A stretch of 64,000 bases of DNA from Locusta migratoria (Eukaryota; Arthropoda; Insecta; Orthoptera; Acrididae), in contig CM048745.1 in NCBI GenBank assembly GCA_026315105.1, positions 785,149,390-785,213,389 of the forward strand, read 5' to 3'. The translations under genes and the position numbers were made by a program. Below are positions 20,946-33,003 of this stretch, one piece after another; position 1 is the stretch's first letter; every line of letters starts with the position of its first letter. A model generated the notes under the pieces. The model did no database searches. It was not told the origin of the DNA and was given only the letters and a program-made list of their open reading frames with translations.

Positions 20946-23900
20946 ATCCTTTACTGACCTGTCCTGTGGAGTCTGAGGCTAAACTAAAGTGTATTTTTCT
21001 TTCAGTTAAAGTATAAAACTAGAAAGTACCAGACAAAGAAAATTGTCATTACATGATTCAACAAAAAGTTCATAGAAAATTAGTTCCCCTCAGAGGAGAT
21101 CCTAAATTCTTTTTTTAATTTTTAGAAAGAGAAAAAATCTCACGTTCAACATGCAGGTGGACTGAAATATAGCTCAGCATGACACACACAAAAACGGTAC
21201 ACCTCACTTGCAAAACTTCTTATGAGGTATCTACGTGTTTTAATGGCACTGTTCTGTATTGTTTTTTACTTTATTTAATCTCAGATGTGAGGTACCGCTT
21301 TTATGTGCAACACGCTGTATACAATTATTTTCATGTTGTGGTACATTTTTCAGGAGTTACAAAAGCAAAAATAAAAAAGGGTATATATTTTGTATTAGAA
21401 GTAGATACATCTATAAATGTAAGTGTATTTTTGGGCTTCTTTTATCATCTCCAACTAGAAACCCATTGAGTGTAATTTAAGAAAAAATCATTTCAGTCCG
21501 TCAGCAGTAAGTAGCAGTTTATATTTTCTTCTCTTCTAGTTCCAATCATGAAATATATATGCCATTAACTCTCTGGTGTAGACAAAAATCCAGTTGTATG
21601 CTTCTCAGAAAGTCTGGTATGACCTGATGTAAAACTGTGCACGTCGTTGTTCATTGTAATCGGTCGCCACCCAAGAAAAATAGTTCATACTTGTGATGCG
21701 TTATTACGAATAAACACAAAACAAGTGATCTAATCACGTGGCCAGCAATTTAAATTTTTCGGCACTACAGTGCTTCATGCTACTATCCTCAACACCCGAC
21801 GAGTTCGTAGGCTCGCAATTGAGGCACTGACGCCGCTCAGATAACTGGCAATTACTTGTGAAAGGAGGTAGATATCGGTGCGATTACTATTTCAAAAACT
21901 TTTCCGTACTTTCAGCTTCACTTCACCTGCAGTAATGTAGGGTCTAAAATGCATAGAACAGTAAGCTGCCCGTAATGAACTTTTTCAGTACATGATTTCT
22001 AAATCAAGTGCGCGTACTTGACAAAAAGCATCATTTGAAAACGGATGTTACGAATTATGGAAAGGTGAATACTTTATTCGAAAGCTAAGATGTACTACCA
22101 TGTGTCCAAAAATCAGATTTTTTAACCGCATACTTTCATTAACATAGAGTGAGGAGCGTTACAAAACTAAACATTCACGCGGAATGAAATGTAGACTTCT
22201 TATTTTTTCACAGGCAATGCAAAGCTTTTAAGCAAAAAATAACTTCATAAAACAATGTGGCGTTGTCTTATATACCGTCAAAAATTTTTACAACTTGAAA
22301 ATCGGAAAAGTTGATTCCCCCCCTTGGCCCGGCCGGCAGTGTGAACGCACTCTTAGAGCCCGTCGACGTGCTTTACGCACTTTCCACTGCCTCCCAATGT
22401 TAGAGAATTGTATCAATTATAGAAGACTGAGAGTGCAATGTCATATTTATAAAAGACAGCAAAAAAGGATGCTAGATTGCTTTTATCAGTTCTTTTAACC
22501 ATTTTACTCCCTCAGCTGTCTCGGATGGCCCCTAAGCCGTTTATCCGGCATAAAGGTCCACTCTCCAATTTCTGGCCTGACCGTCGAGAATGCAATCCTT
22601 GTGGACCCCGCTAATGTTTCCAACACTTTGGACTGCTCCTTTGTGGAGGTTTTGAGCTCTGTCCATTACCACCCTGCCTTTCTCCCTCGCAAACAGGCAG
22701 AGGAGGCACGTCCGCTCTCTTTCCACTGTTTTAATTGTGAAAGTTATGTCTCCCTCACCATGCAGGAGCTAGACCGTGCTCTCACCCTGTCCCGATCTTC
22801 TGTTCCTGGGCCCGATTCCATTCATATTGAGATGCTGCTCCTGCAGGCAAGTGTTTCCTTCTTAGCACCATATTGCATATGGACTGAAGGTCAGGTTCCC
22901 ACAAGTTGGCGTGAAGCCATTGTTGTCCCCATCCCCAATCCAGGGAAGGACAAACATCTTCCTTTCAGTTATCGCCCCATTTCTCTCAAGAGCTGTGTCT
23001 GTAAGGTGATGGAATGCATGGTTAACGCTCAGTTGGTCGGCTCCTCAAATCTGGACACCTGACTAATGTTCAATGTGGTTTTCATAGACACTGCTCTGCT
23101 GCTGATAATTGTTACCTTGACAACCTTCATTATCAACTACTTTCTACTGAAGCATCAAACGGTAGCAGTGTTCTTCGACTTGGAGAAGGCTTAAGATGCC
23201 TGTTGGAGAGCAGGCATTCTCTGCACTTCGCACACATGGGACCTTCGTGGCCACCTCCCTCTCTTTATTCAAGTGTTTTTGGCGGATCGCAAGTTCTGGG
23301 TACGGGTGGGCTCTATTTTGTCATGCCTTTTGCCAGGAGAATTTGGTGCCACAGGGCTCAGTCTTGAGCGTGGCTCTTTGCCATTCCAATCTATCCGATC
23401 GGGTATTGCCTTTCAGCCGATGTTTCCGGATCCCTTCTTGCAGACGATTTTGGAATTCATTGCAGCGCCCAGACAACGTCTCTCTTTGAGAGTTGTTGTC
23501 AACGATGTTTTGACCGCCTATATTCTGTAGCATTCCGGATTCCGATTTTCCACTGAGAGAATGGTGTGTATAAAACTTTTAGAGATACAAGGAATTTCTT
23601 CCACCATCTTTACGTCTTGGCCCCTTGGCTCTCCCATTCGTGGAGACAACAAAATTCTTGGGGCTAATGTTGGATCGGAAATTTCGCTTGTCCACACACG
23701 TGTCCTGCGTGGCTGTCCGTTGTGCCTGATCCCTTAATTTTCTTCGTGTCCTTAGTGGCACATCATGGGTAGTAGATTGAACCAGCCAGCTTCACCTTTA
23801 CCAGGCCATTCAGTCAAAGCTGGACTCTGGAAGCTTTGTATTAGAGCCCGTCAAAACGGCTGCCACTCCCGCTGTGCTCGCGCCTCGCTCTCGACGGCTG

Positions 23901-24054
23901 ACGGCGGGTAAAGGGTTGGTAGAGGGGGAGCAATGACGTCACAGTCGCGAGAGCGAGATGTTTCGGGCAGGACAAGTCACAATACTCCCGGGTTCTCGTC
24001 GGGCCGAGCTGAGCTTGGCTGAGCCGCCTCAGCCTAGTCGGCGCACGCCGCCGG

Positions 24055-25430
24055 CTGTGTGTTCACACAACGCGCCGAACGTACCCGAGACAAAAAAGGG
24101 GGAAAATAACACTTTTTCGATTTTCACGTTGTAAAAATTGTTCACGGTATACAAGACGACGCTACATCGCTTTATGAAATTAGTTTTTCCTTACTAGCTT
24201 TGCCTTGCCTGTGAAAAAATAAAAAGGCTAATTTCCATTCCGCACGAGTTTCTAGTTCCGTAACGCTCCTCACTCGATTTTGATGAAAGTATTTGGTTAA
24301 AAAATCTGTTTTTTGGACACATTATAGTAAAACATCTAAGCTTTCGTATAAGACACTCACCTTTTCGTAATTCCTAACAGTCGTTTTCAAATGACGCTAT
24401 TTCTCAAGTATATGCACTTGATTTACAAATCGTGTATTGAAAAAGTTAGATAGCGGGCAGGTTACTGTTCTATGATTTTTAGACCATATATTACAGCGAG
24501 TGAAATGGAGCTAAAAGAACAAAAAAGTTTTTGAAATGGTAATCGCACTGATATCTACCTCCTTTCAGAAGTAATGGCAAGTTATCCGAGGGCCCACGTC
24601 TACGTCTACGTCACACGTCTACGAACTCAGCCTGTCTTGAGCATAGCGTGAAGCACTGCAGTGCCGAAAAATCTGAATTTCTGACTACGTTTGTCGGTCC
24701 CTCATGATGTGTTAAAGATCCATAATCAAAGAACAATAATGAACTAATTTTTCTTGGGTGGCAACCGATTACAATGGACAACTATCTGCTACGGTCTTAC
24801 AGCAGATCATACTTGACTTTGGGAGGCATACATCTGATTTTTTCCACATAATACAATTCGTGGAATTTATATTTCGTGTTTGGAACTAGAAGAGAACAAC
24901 AAAGTAATGTAAACGGCGACTTCGCTCATAATGGACTGAAATAAAATTTTGTGACATTACAATTAACGGCTTTCTAGTTGCAGATGAACGAGAAAGTCAA
25001 AAGATATTTATATTTATTGATGCATCTACTACTAAGACACAATATATACCTTTTTGCTTTTGTAGCTTTCGAAAAATGTTCCCACAGGTGAAAATAATTG
25101 TATACAGTGTGTCCGACATAAATGCGGTACTTTCACGTCTGAGATGAAAGTAGGAATGAACTGAGTTGCTTTTAGTAACCTGTCTGAGGCGAACAACGTT
25201 TCTACGAACATTTTGCTGTATCATTTGAAGACAATTTTCTTTGTCTGCAAGATGGTACTTTCGAATTTTCAACATACACTGGTTTACTTGAGCCTCAGAC
25301 ACTGCAGGACAGGTCAGTAAAGGATGAGAAGCGTCTGTCACTTTATTCTATTTTTTCTTTTTCCCTGAGGGGGGAGAGCTTGTCCCCAGCTATAAGGAAT
25401 CCCAACCCACTGTCAGCAGAAGATCTATTG
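24055..25430 (-). repeat. Left arm of a 1.4-kb imperfect inverted repeat in the hAT-like element
   Basis: Reverse-complement copy of the right half of the 14245-22348 element. For example, 24105-24180 mirrors 22240-22320, and 25320-25425 mirrors the sequence around 14930-15010 and 20944-20990. Its partner arm lies at 26880-28520. Confidence 0.75.
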
Positions 25431-25439
25431 CTGGCCACT

Positions 25440-26370
25440 TCAAGAATCCCGCTAACAGTTCATTGATTTTATTGTATTATATATTAAAAGAATCTACGAA
25501 AACTAGTCAGTCGGACAGACTAAACTACCCAGCTGATTTCCTTCATTTTTGTGTAAAACTTTTTCTACACTCAAACGGGATTTCCTTCTGTATATCTCTT
25601 ATGGGGATGTCCTGGGTGTAAACTAAAGTCATTCTGTCAAGCCGTTCTATCCGACCCATTTCCTTCATTTTCGCTTTAAGCGAAAGGTATTTATTCGCAG
25701 AGTTGTCATCAAGTATCATAATTAACTTAAGTCTCTCCTTCGTTTACTTTCATTCAAACGCGGGATCCTTCTGTCCTTGCATTGAATATTTTAATCGGTT
25801 TGTTTTAGGATATCTTCGGTTCTAAATAAAGTACACAGTTCTCTTTGATCTAACAACGCTCAACGGATCAAGATGTTTCATTTGTGCTTTTAAACACTTG
25901 CACGGATTGATTCTGAAGAAAGCTATACGTGAACATTTAACTTTACTTCGATGTCTTCCCAACGTTTTAGTCATTCCACTAACGGTGTGAAGTATTCGCA
26001 CGGGTCTTATTCGAACGGGTCCTCTATCTTATGTATTAAAAGAATCTATTTTATAATTATAATTGATTTTAAATAAGTGTTATGAATTTAAGAAAACACA
26101 AGCTTATATAATATTCTGTATACTGTTACTATCTATAATAAATATTTTTAAATGATAAATATTTAATTTTACTTACTTCCATTTCACATGACTGGCTACT
26201 AATGCTGCAAAGTATTTGCACAGGTCGCCTAGTTTTATTACTACTGTTGTCACATTGTAGTGAACCGTCTAATTTTATAAACATAAGAAATAGTTGGTAA
26301 TGCACTCATTCCATCCATATAGATTAACATTTAGGAGAGTATTTCCTTCCCTTAACATTCGATATCTTTA
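25440..26370. other. AT-rich spacer between the inverted arms
   Basis: About 930 bp without coding potential. TATTAAAAGAATCTA occurs at about 25484 and again at about 26033, a short direct repeat separated by about 550 bp. I cannot assign it. Confidence 0.45.
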
Positions 26371-28530
26371 ATATTCCCGGCGCGAGCCGGCGCCGGCACG
26401 AACCGATTGGGGTATGGTGTTGCTTCTGCAGCACAAGTATCACAAGCCTCCAGCCTGCTTTCAGCAGAAGCTCCTCTGCATGATTTTTTTTTTTCAATTA
26501 TACTTATGATAATATGTTTATTTTTCTTCTATTACTATTAATTCTCTAAAATGAATTTAAAAAATTAAGAAATGTTTAGTTTTTCACATAAGGAAAAACT
26601 CTCCTAAATGTTAGTCGAAATTAATGGGATGGGTCCATACCACATATTTCTAATGGGTTTATAATTCTGAGTCATTACAGTGTGCAAACAATAGTAATAA
26701 AATTACAAAATCAATCAACAGTTAGCTGGCTCAAAGTAGATGGGAGTGAACAAGTACTGGTCACACCTGTGTTTCCTTCGATCTTCCACTGACAGTGGGT
26801 GACGATCCCTTGTTGCTGGCCACAAGCCCACTAGGAACCAAAAAAACAAATCACAACATGAAACAAATGACACCTGCTTCTCATCCTTTACTGATCTGCA
26901 GTGTCTGAGGCTAAACTAAATCAGCGCGTTTTCATTTAAAGTATAAAAATCGATATGAAAGTACCGTGGAGACAAGGAAAATTGTGAGATTCAGGATATG
27001 TTCATAGAAAAGCAGTTCCCATCAGATAGCTTCCTAACAAAATAAATAAAAATTCTGAGAACCGTGTAGAGTTCTTAGAAAGTGGAGATGAGCTGAAACA
27101 TGGTACAGAGTGTACCACATAAATCTGGCACACCTGACGTACCCCCATGGCTATAAGTTGCAGCATCCCTTAGCAGGAGGTAACTAAATGTCTTTAATTT
27201 TACTGTTATGTACTCCTACTTTAGTCTCGGTCTGAGGGATAGAGCTTTTATGTGAGACACTGTATATAAATTGTTTCACCTTGTGGAAGAACATTTTCTG
27301 GGAGTTACGAAAGCAACAATTAGAAGAAGGTTCAAATGTTTGTTAAGCTTATGGGACTTAACAACGGGGTCATCAGTCGCTAAACTTACAAACCACTTAT
27401 GAACTACCTTATACTAAAGATGACACAGGTATCTATGCCTGAGGGAGGATTCGAACTCCCGACCGTAGCGGCCGTGCAGACTGTGACTGGTGCGCTGCAG
27501 ACCCCTCGGCCACCGCGGCCAGCTTAAGAGAAAGCTAAATAGTGTAATCTTAGGTGTAGATGCATCAATAAATGTAAGTATATTTTTGGGTTTCTTCCGT
27601 TTATTATCCTCAACTAGAGTCATTGAGTAGAATTTCAGAAATTTTGTTTCAGTCCATCAACAGCAAATTCGCAGTTAACATTGTTTCTTCTCTTGTAGTT
27701 TGAAACACGAAATATGTATTACATCAATTGTACAATGTGGACAACAAACTACTTGTATACCTCTTAAGTGAAGTAATACCTCACATAAAACCATAGCAGA
27801 TCATTGTCCATTGTAATCGGTTGCCACCCGAGAAAAATTAGGGTATTGCTATTTTCTGGTTATGAATTATTAACACATCACGAAGGACCAACATACGTGG
27901 CCAGCAAATAATTTTTTCAGCACTGCAGTGCTTTACGACACGCTCAACACACGCCGAGTTCGTAGGCTTACTGTCGCGGCATGATCCGCTCAGATAACTC
28001 ACAATTACTTGTGAAAGGAGGTAGATATCAGTACGACTACCATTTCAAAAACTTTTCTGTTCTTTTAGCTCCATTTCACTCGCTGTAATGTATGGCCTAA
28101 AATGCATAGTACAGAATGCTGCCCGCTATCGAACTTTTTCAATACACGTTTTGTAAATCAAGTGCCCATACCTGACAAAAAGCATCATTAGAAAACGATT
28201 GTTACGAATTTCGAAAAGGTGAATGTTTTATTGGAAAGCTAAGATGTTGTACTATCCTTTGTCCAAAAATCAGATTTTTTAACCAAGTACTTTCATCAAA
28301 ATCGAGTGAGGAGCTTTACGAAACTGAAAACTCGTTCGGAATGAAAAGTAGACTTTTTATTTTTACACAGGCAACGCAAAGCGTAAAAGGAAAAAGTAAG
28401 TTGATAAAAGGATGCGATGTGGTCTTATATACCGTCAAAATTTCTTACAACTTGAAAATCGAAAAAGTTGTTTTCCCCCTGTTTTTCGTCTTGGCACATC
28501 CCCGCTCGGCTCGGCCCGGCCGGCAGTGTG
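26370..28530 (+). repeat. Right, forward-oriented arm of the inverted repeat
   Basis: Forward copy of the 14245-22348 transposon family, from GAGCCGG (near 14540 in that copy) to the terminal CCGGCCGGCAGTGTGAATGC at about 28516-28535. The part 26880-28520 pairs with 24055-25430. It is interrupted by the SINE at 27329-27523. Confidence 0.75.
27329..27523 (-). mobile_element. tRNA-derived SINE
   Basis: On the minus strand it starts GCTGGCCGCGGTGGCCGAGG. An A-box-like TGGCCGAGGGG lies at 27502-27512 and a good B box GTTCGAATCC at 27447-27456, followed by a non-tRNA body with CTGATGACC and GTTAAGTCCC and ending TTTGAACC. The overall layout is that of the common orthopteran tRNA-derived SINE (from memory). 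It is inserted in the right arm of the hAT-like element, as shown by the uninterrupted equivalent near 21360-21410. Confidence 0.85.
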
Positions 28531-28766
28531 AATGCACCGCCATAGACGTGAGCCGGATGGGCGCAGTAATTAACGGCGTCGTGAGGGGGGGCTGGCCGTG
28601 CGCATGCGCACTGCTGTTGGCTGTTTCACATGCCAGTCGGGAGTACCGAGACTTCTCGCTCCTGAGACTGCATTATCGGCACGGCCGGCTCCCGGGTGTG
28701 GCGGTCTCGCTAGCCGCTCCCTCTGGCGGGAACGAGCGGGAGCCAGGCCGCGTTTGACGGCCTCTA

Positions 28767-30163
28767 CTTTGTATACTCTTATGCACTGCCGTCCCTTCTC
28801 TGCAGTCTCAACTCCACTAACCATCAGCGATTACACCTGGCGACCGGTAGATCTTATACCAGCCCTGTTGAGTCATTATGCCGAAGCTGCTGTATTACCC
28901 TTGACCTCTTGGCATGACATACTCTTGTCGGTACACATGCCGACTGCTGTTGATGCCCAACCATTATTCTTTGGCGTCTTCCCTTCATCGCCAGTATAGG
29001 TTGTCTGAGATAGCGTTGCTTCCACCTGGAGTTCGGTTTCGCCACCTGCTTCAGGGACTAGATTTCAACCTTCCTTCCACCTTATGGTTGAGAGAGCCCG
29101 TTGCCACAGTGGCATCAGGCCCAGGTTCACACCCACATTGAACTTAGTTCGCTCCCCAAGGAGAGCACTCCGGATTTGGTATATCACTCAAGACTTGTCG
29201 AACTCTTTGTGGTTCGATAATATTTATCTATACTGATGGTTCAAAGAGCACCGACAGTGCCGGATCGGATCTGCCTTCGTTGTCGGGGACGACCTGTTCC
29301 AATACAAGCTCCCTGACGGGTGCTCGAATTTCACGGCTAAGCTTTTTGCCCTCCACCAGGTTGTTTTGTACATTCGCCATCGCCGCCATCCTTTTTATGC
29401 CATCTGCTCTTACTCCCTTAGTGTCCTGCAGAGTCTTAGAGGACCCTTTCTTGATCCATCCTGTCATGTACCGAATCAAAAGCTCCCTTCAGTTGCTAGC
29501 AGATAACAGCTGTCACGTTTATCTGTGGGTCCCTGGCCACTTGAGTGTGCCTGGGAATGAGTGCCGACATTGCGGCCAAGGTGGCAGCTCTTTTGCCTCG
29601 CATGGCTACCTTTTGCGTCCCATCAGACAATATTAAACGGGCTCTTAACCGGTGTATTGTCGACCTGGCACAGTTCGTGGTTCTCACTCCACGACAATAA
29701 ACTCAGAACCATAAAACAGATCCCGGCCGCTTGGAGGACCTCCTCACGCCCCTCTCTGTGAGAAGTTATCCTGGCCCGTTTGCAGGTCAGTCACTGCCGT
29801 TTCAGCCACCATCATTTGCTAACTGCTGACCCTGCACTGCTATGCTCCTGTGGTGAATGCTGACGGTGCAACATGTTTTACTGTCTTGTCTTAATTTTAA
29901 TATCTCTGTGTAGCCCTTAACTTGCTGTCTACTCTGGAGGAACTTATAGCTGATGACACATGAGCAGCTGTTGTATCAACATGGCTAATTTATCAAAGGA
30001 TATTTAACCCTTCTATTTCATATTTTTTATCCTTCTGTTTTAGCTTTCTCTTGATACTCTCCTTTCTGGCAGTTATTCACTAGATCTCAGGAAAATTGAT
30101 ATCTGTTCAGATCAGGGCACTAATGACCTGATAAGTTGTACGCCCAAAAACCCCACAAAAGAT
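28767..30163 (+). pseudogene. Copy E ORF2 3-prime part: RT tail and RNase H remnant
   Basis: Continuation of copy E after the hAT-like insertion. Fragments of the connector region and RNase H (for example YTDGSKS at about 29230, CSDS-like region near 29405 and LWVPGHLSVPGNE near 29520) occur in different frames with stops between them. It ends with GGGC...GCCC hairpin remnants and a short A-rich tail. Confidence 0.85.
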
Positions 30164-30176
30164 AACAAACACTGTC

Positions 30177-30400
30177 TAGTCATAAGAGTGGACAGTTGGT
30201 TTCTCATTCCCACATAGGCTTCACAGTGCAGGCATGTCAGCTGGTAAATCAGATGGGTGCTGTTAAAAGTGGCTCTGCCCTTCATTGCGTAAACCTTCTG
30301 GGTTACAGGACTGGAATGAGGTGGTGGGAGGATGCTAGTGCTCAGTGGGTACGTTTTGCATTGCAGCAAACAACTGTATGTCAATCAAATGTCTTTGATG
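30177..30400 (-). mobile_element. Penelope-like element, 5-prime continuation of the fragment at 10808-11372
   Basis: Minus-strand translation gives QCKTYPLSTSILPPPHSSPV, GRATFNSTHLIYQLTCLHCE and AYVGMRNQL. These correspond to the Cys-rich linker and the GIY-YIG start (YQLTCVHCSAFYVGM) of the element at 55036-58004. Here the first part of the GIY-YIG signature reads AYVGM. The sequence is truncated beyond about 30400. Confidence 0.82.
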
Positions 30401-30479
30401 AAAATACGTGACATACCAACTTGGACAAAGATAAGTGTGTAATACCAGTCTCGGCTCCATTTATTTATTAACTGGTCAG

Positions 30480-30838
30480 ATTCTGTGTGTTCATTTCAGT
30501 GTGTGTGTATTTCCACACATCACGGAAATGTTGCACGAATTGGGGTGGAAATCATTAAAAGATGTTATTCATTGCGGCGTGATCTGTTGGCTAAGTTTAA
30601 ATCACTTACTTTTAGTTCTGAATGTGAAAATATTTTGTTAGCACCCACCTACTTAGGGAGACATTACCATCCCAATAAAATAAGAGAAATCAGATCTAAA
30701 ACGGAATGATTTAGGTGTTCTTTCTTCCCGCTCCCTATTAGAGAATGGAACGGTAGAGGAAAAGTTACGAAAGTGGTTAATAAACCCTCTGCCAGGCACT
30801 TGAATGTGATTTGCAGAGTATCTATGTAGATGTAGATT
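30480..30838 (+). mobile_element. 3-prime end of a dispersed repeat, probably non-LTR, with TGTAGA tail
   Basis: Translation near 30705-30795 gives LLENGTVEEKLRKWLINPLPGT, followed by CACTTGAATGTGATTTGCAG and a short ATGTAGATGTAGAT tail. From memory, this coding end and TGTAGA-type tail are common in orthopteran genomes. Only the end is present, and the boundaries are approximate. Confidence 0.55.
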
Positions 30839-31335
30839 TTGCATATAAGCAAATTGCATTTTTCTCACAGAAAATCACTCGTGACTCCTTTTTCCAGTAA
30901 TAAAGCATGAGTGGCTTTTGCAATGGTCCACAAGAAAGACGTTTTATGCTGCATTCAACAACAGTGCACTTAGTAGATTAATATTAGATACAGTGTACCT
31001 ATGTGAAATGGTGAAGGGATTGAATGTGGACAGTTGCCAGATAATTTCTGTTCCAAAACTTTGTCTCATTGTTGTTGCCTATTGTATGTACCCGAATACA
31101 GACCACACTTTTTTTTTTCAGTTTTCAGATCTAAAATTACGGCCGTGGCTTATTCGCAGGCAAAGCTTCAGGGAGTTCTGAAAAATAAGTAGGTTTTGTG
31201 AATGGTGGTACCAATCTTCCGTGCATGAAATGCTGCGTTGTAGTTGATCATGATGAAGCATTTTTCTTCAGACTGCGAAGTTTGTGTGTAGTGGTTTCTT
31301 TCACCAAGACGACATTGAATTGTGTCAGTGCACAT

Positions 31336-32995
31336 GTTGTTGTTGTTGTTGTTGTTGTTGTTCTTATGGTCTTCAGTCCGGAGACTGGTTTGATGCAGCT
31401 CTCCACCCTACTCTATCCTGAGCAAGCCTTTTCATCTCCTCATAAGAACTGCAACCCGCATCCACTTGAATCTGCTTACTATACGCGTCTCTTGGTCTCC
31501 CTCTGCGATTTTTATCCCACACACTTCCCTCCAATGCTAAATTTACGATTCCCTGATGTCTAAGAATGTGTCCTACCAAGCGATCCCTTCTTTTAGTCAG
31601 GGTATACCAAAAATTCCTTTTCTCGCCAATTTTGTTCAGTATCTCTTCATTAGTTATGTGATCCACCCACCTAATCTTCAGCATTCTTCTGTAGCACCAC
31701 ATTTCAAAAGCCTCTATTCTTTTCCTGTCCGCACTGCTTATCGTCCATGTTTCACTCCCGTACAAGGCAACACTCCACACAAATGCCTTCAGAAAAGACT
31801 TCCTTACCCTTAAATTAATATTTGATGTTAGCAAATTTCTCTTTTTTGAAAATGCTTTTCTTCCCATTGCCACTCTGCATTTTATATCCTCTGTACTGCG
31901 ACCATCACATGTTATTTTACTACCCAGGTAACAAAACTCGTCTACCACCTTCACTGTCTCATTACCTAATCTAATTCCTTCGGCATCGCCTGATTTTCTG
32001 ACTACCTTCCATTATTTTTGTTTTGCTCTTGTTAATGTTCATTTTATATGCTCTCTTCAACACGCTGTCCATTCCGTTCAACTGCTCTTCCAGGTCCTTT
32101 GCTGTCTCTGACAGAATTACAATGTCATCAGCAAAACGCAATGTTTTTATTTCTTCCCCCTGAACTTTAATCCCTATTCCAAATTTTTCCTTGCTTTGTT
32201 CCTTTGTCCTTGCTTTCCTGCTCGATGTACAAATTGAATAACATCGGAGAAAGGCTACAACCCTGTCTTACTCCCTTCCCACCTGATGCTTCCCTTTCAT
32301 GCCCTTAGTCTAATAACTGCGGTCTGGCTTTTGTACAAGTTATAAATAACTCTCCTTTCCCTATATTTTACCTCTGCTGACTTCAGAATTTGAAAGAGTG
32401 TAGTCCAGTCAACATTGTCAAATGCTTCCTCCAAATCTACAAAAGCTAAAAATGTAGGTTTGCCTTTCCTTAATCTATCTTCTAAGATAAGACGTAAAGT
32501 GAGTATTGCCTCCCGGGTTCCTATGTTCCTCCTGAATCCAAACTGATCTTCCCCGAGATCAGCTTCTCAGCTTCTACCAGCTTTTCCATTCTACTGTAGA
32601 TAATTCGTGTTAGAATTTTGCAACCATGACTTGTCAAACTACTGGTTCTGTAGTTTTCACACCTGTCTGCGCCTGATTTCTTTGGAATGGGGATTACATT
32701 TTTCTTCAAGTCTGAGGGCATTTCGCCAGTCTCATACATCCTACACACCAGTTCAAATAGTCTTGTCATGGCTGGCTCTCCCAGAGACTTTAGTAGCTCT
32801 GAGGGTATGTCATCTACTCCTGGGGCCTTGTTCCGACCTAGGTCTTTCAGGGCTCTGTCAAATTCATCTCAGTATAGTATCTCCTATTTAATCTTGATCT
32901 ACTTCCTCTTCCCTTCCTACAACATCGTCTCTAAGTTCATTTCCTTTGTAGAGCTGCTCTATGTACTCTTTCCACCTTTCAGCTTTCCATTCTTG
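31336..32995 (-). mobile_element. 5-prime-truncated RTE-like non-LTR retrotransposon
   Basis: Flanked by an 8-bp duplication GTGCACAT (31328-31335 and 32996-33003). The minus-strand 3-prime end is a short (CAA)n array at 31336-31362, as in RTE-type elements that end in simple repeats. RT coding fragments run 32769 to 31373, from VIPIPKKSG to the C-terminal tail. Frameshifts and stops separate them. The 5-prime truncation falls within the RT region. Confidence 0.88.
31373..31954 (-). pseudogene. C-terminal part of RTE-like reverse transcriptase
   Basis: The last 193 residues stay open. FCYLGSKITCDGRSTEDIKC is typical of the region after the RT palm. LYGSETW, FEMWCYRRMLKIRWVDHITN and RDRLVGHILRHQGI are the characteristic tail of RTE-like insect elements. 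Upstream frames (for example 32521-32769 with NVIPIPKKSGADRCENYR) are shifted relative to it, so the whole gene is dead. Catalytic YADD is not preserved in a readable frame. Confidence 0.85.
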
Positions 32996-33003
32996 TGCAC
33001 ATA

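Larger units (their letters stand above)
14245..22348. mobile_element. TIR DNA transposon (hAT-like, non-autonomous) inserted in copy E, itself split by copy D
   Basis: Flanked by ACTCTTAG at 14237-14244 and 22349-22356 (8 bp, or 9 bp if the preceding C is counted). Copy E coding sequence continues directly across the insertion. Ends are inverted: the left reads GCCGTGTTCACACTGCCGGC, and the right in reverse complement reads GCGTTCACACTGCCGGCC. A second TTCACACTGCC block sits at about 14453. Removing copy D leaves about 2.2 kb without any transposase-like ORF. The TSD length suits hAT or P superfamilies, but the termini do not begin with the usual CA/TA, so the class is tentative. Confidence 0.75.
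23842..28766. mobile_element. hAT-like non-autonomous transposon inserted in copy E
   Basis: Perfect 8-bp duplication CTTTGTAT at 23834-23841 and 28767-28774. The termini are inverted: TAGAGCCCGTCAAA on the left and TAGAGGCCGTCAAA (reverse complement) on the right, the form expected for hAT elements. The copy E reading resumes with TACTCTTATGC after the insertion, as in copy D. Outer ends are GC-rich (about 210-240 bp each). The interior holds two oppositely oriented copies of the sequence family of the 14245-22348 element, a SINE and an AT-rich centre. No transposase ORF. Confidence 0.85.
11386..30163 (+). mobile_element. Nearly full-length but decayed I-clade-like non-LTR element (copy E), split by two DNA transposons
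   Basis: Three pieces (11386-14244, 22349-23841, 28767-30163) join to about 5.7 kb that is collinear with copy D from its 5-prime end to the 3-prime hairpin. It is flanked by a diverged 13-bp duplication with two mismatches: AACCAATACTGTC at 11373-11385 and AACAAACACTGTC at 30164-30176. The target was a Penelope-like GIY-YIG endonuclease whose coding sequence continues on both sides, which independently confirms the boundaries. ORF1 zinc knuckles (near 12575-12680), endonuclease (13500-14130), RT (22500-23530) and RNase H (29220-29620) are recognisable but interrupted by stops and frameshifts. Confidence 0.9.

Noticed and set aside
27340..27400. ACTGATGACC in the SINE body as a ribozyme core
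   Set aside because: Lacks the GAAA box and a closing stem. It is part of the conserved SINE body.
30164..30176. Possibility that the copy E flanking repeat is a chance match
   Set aside because: The two mismatches are tolerable because the flanks are the two halves of one Penelope-like endonuclease reading frame, which fixes the boundary independently.
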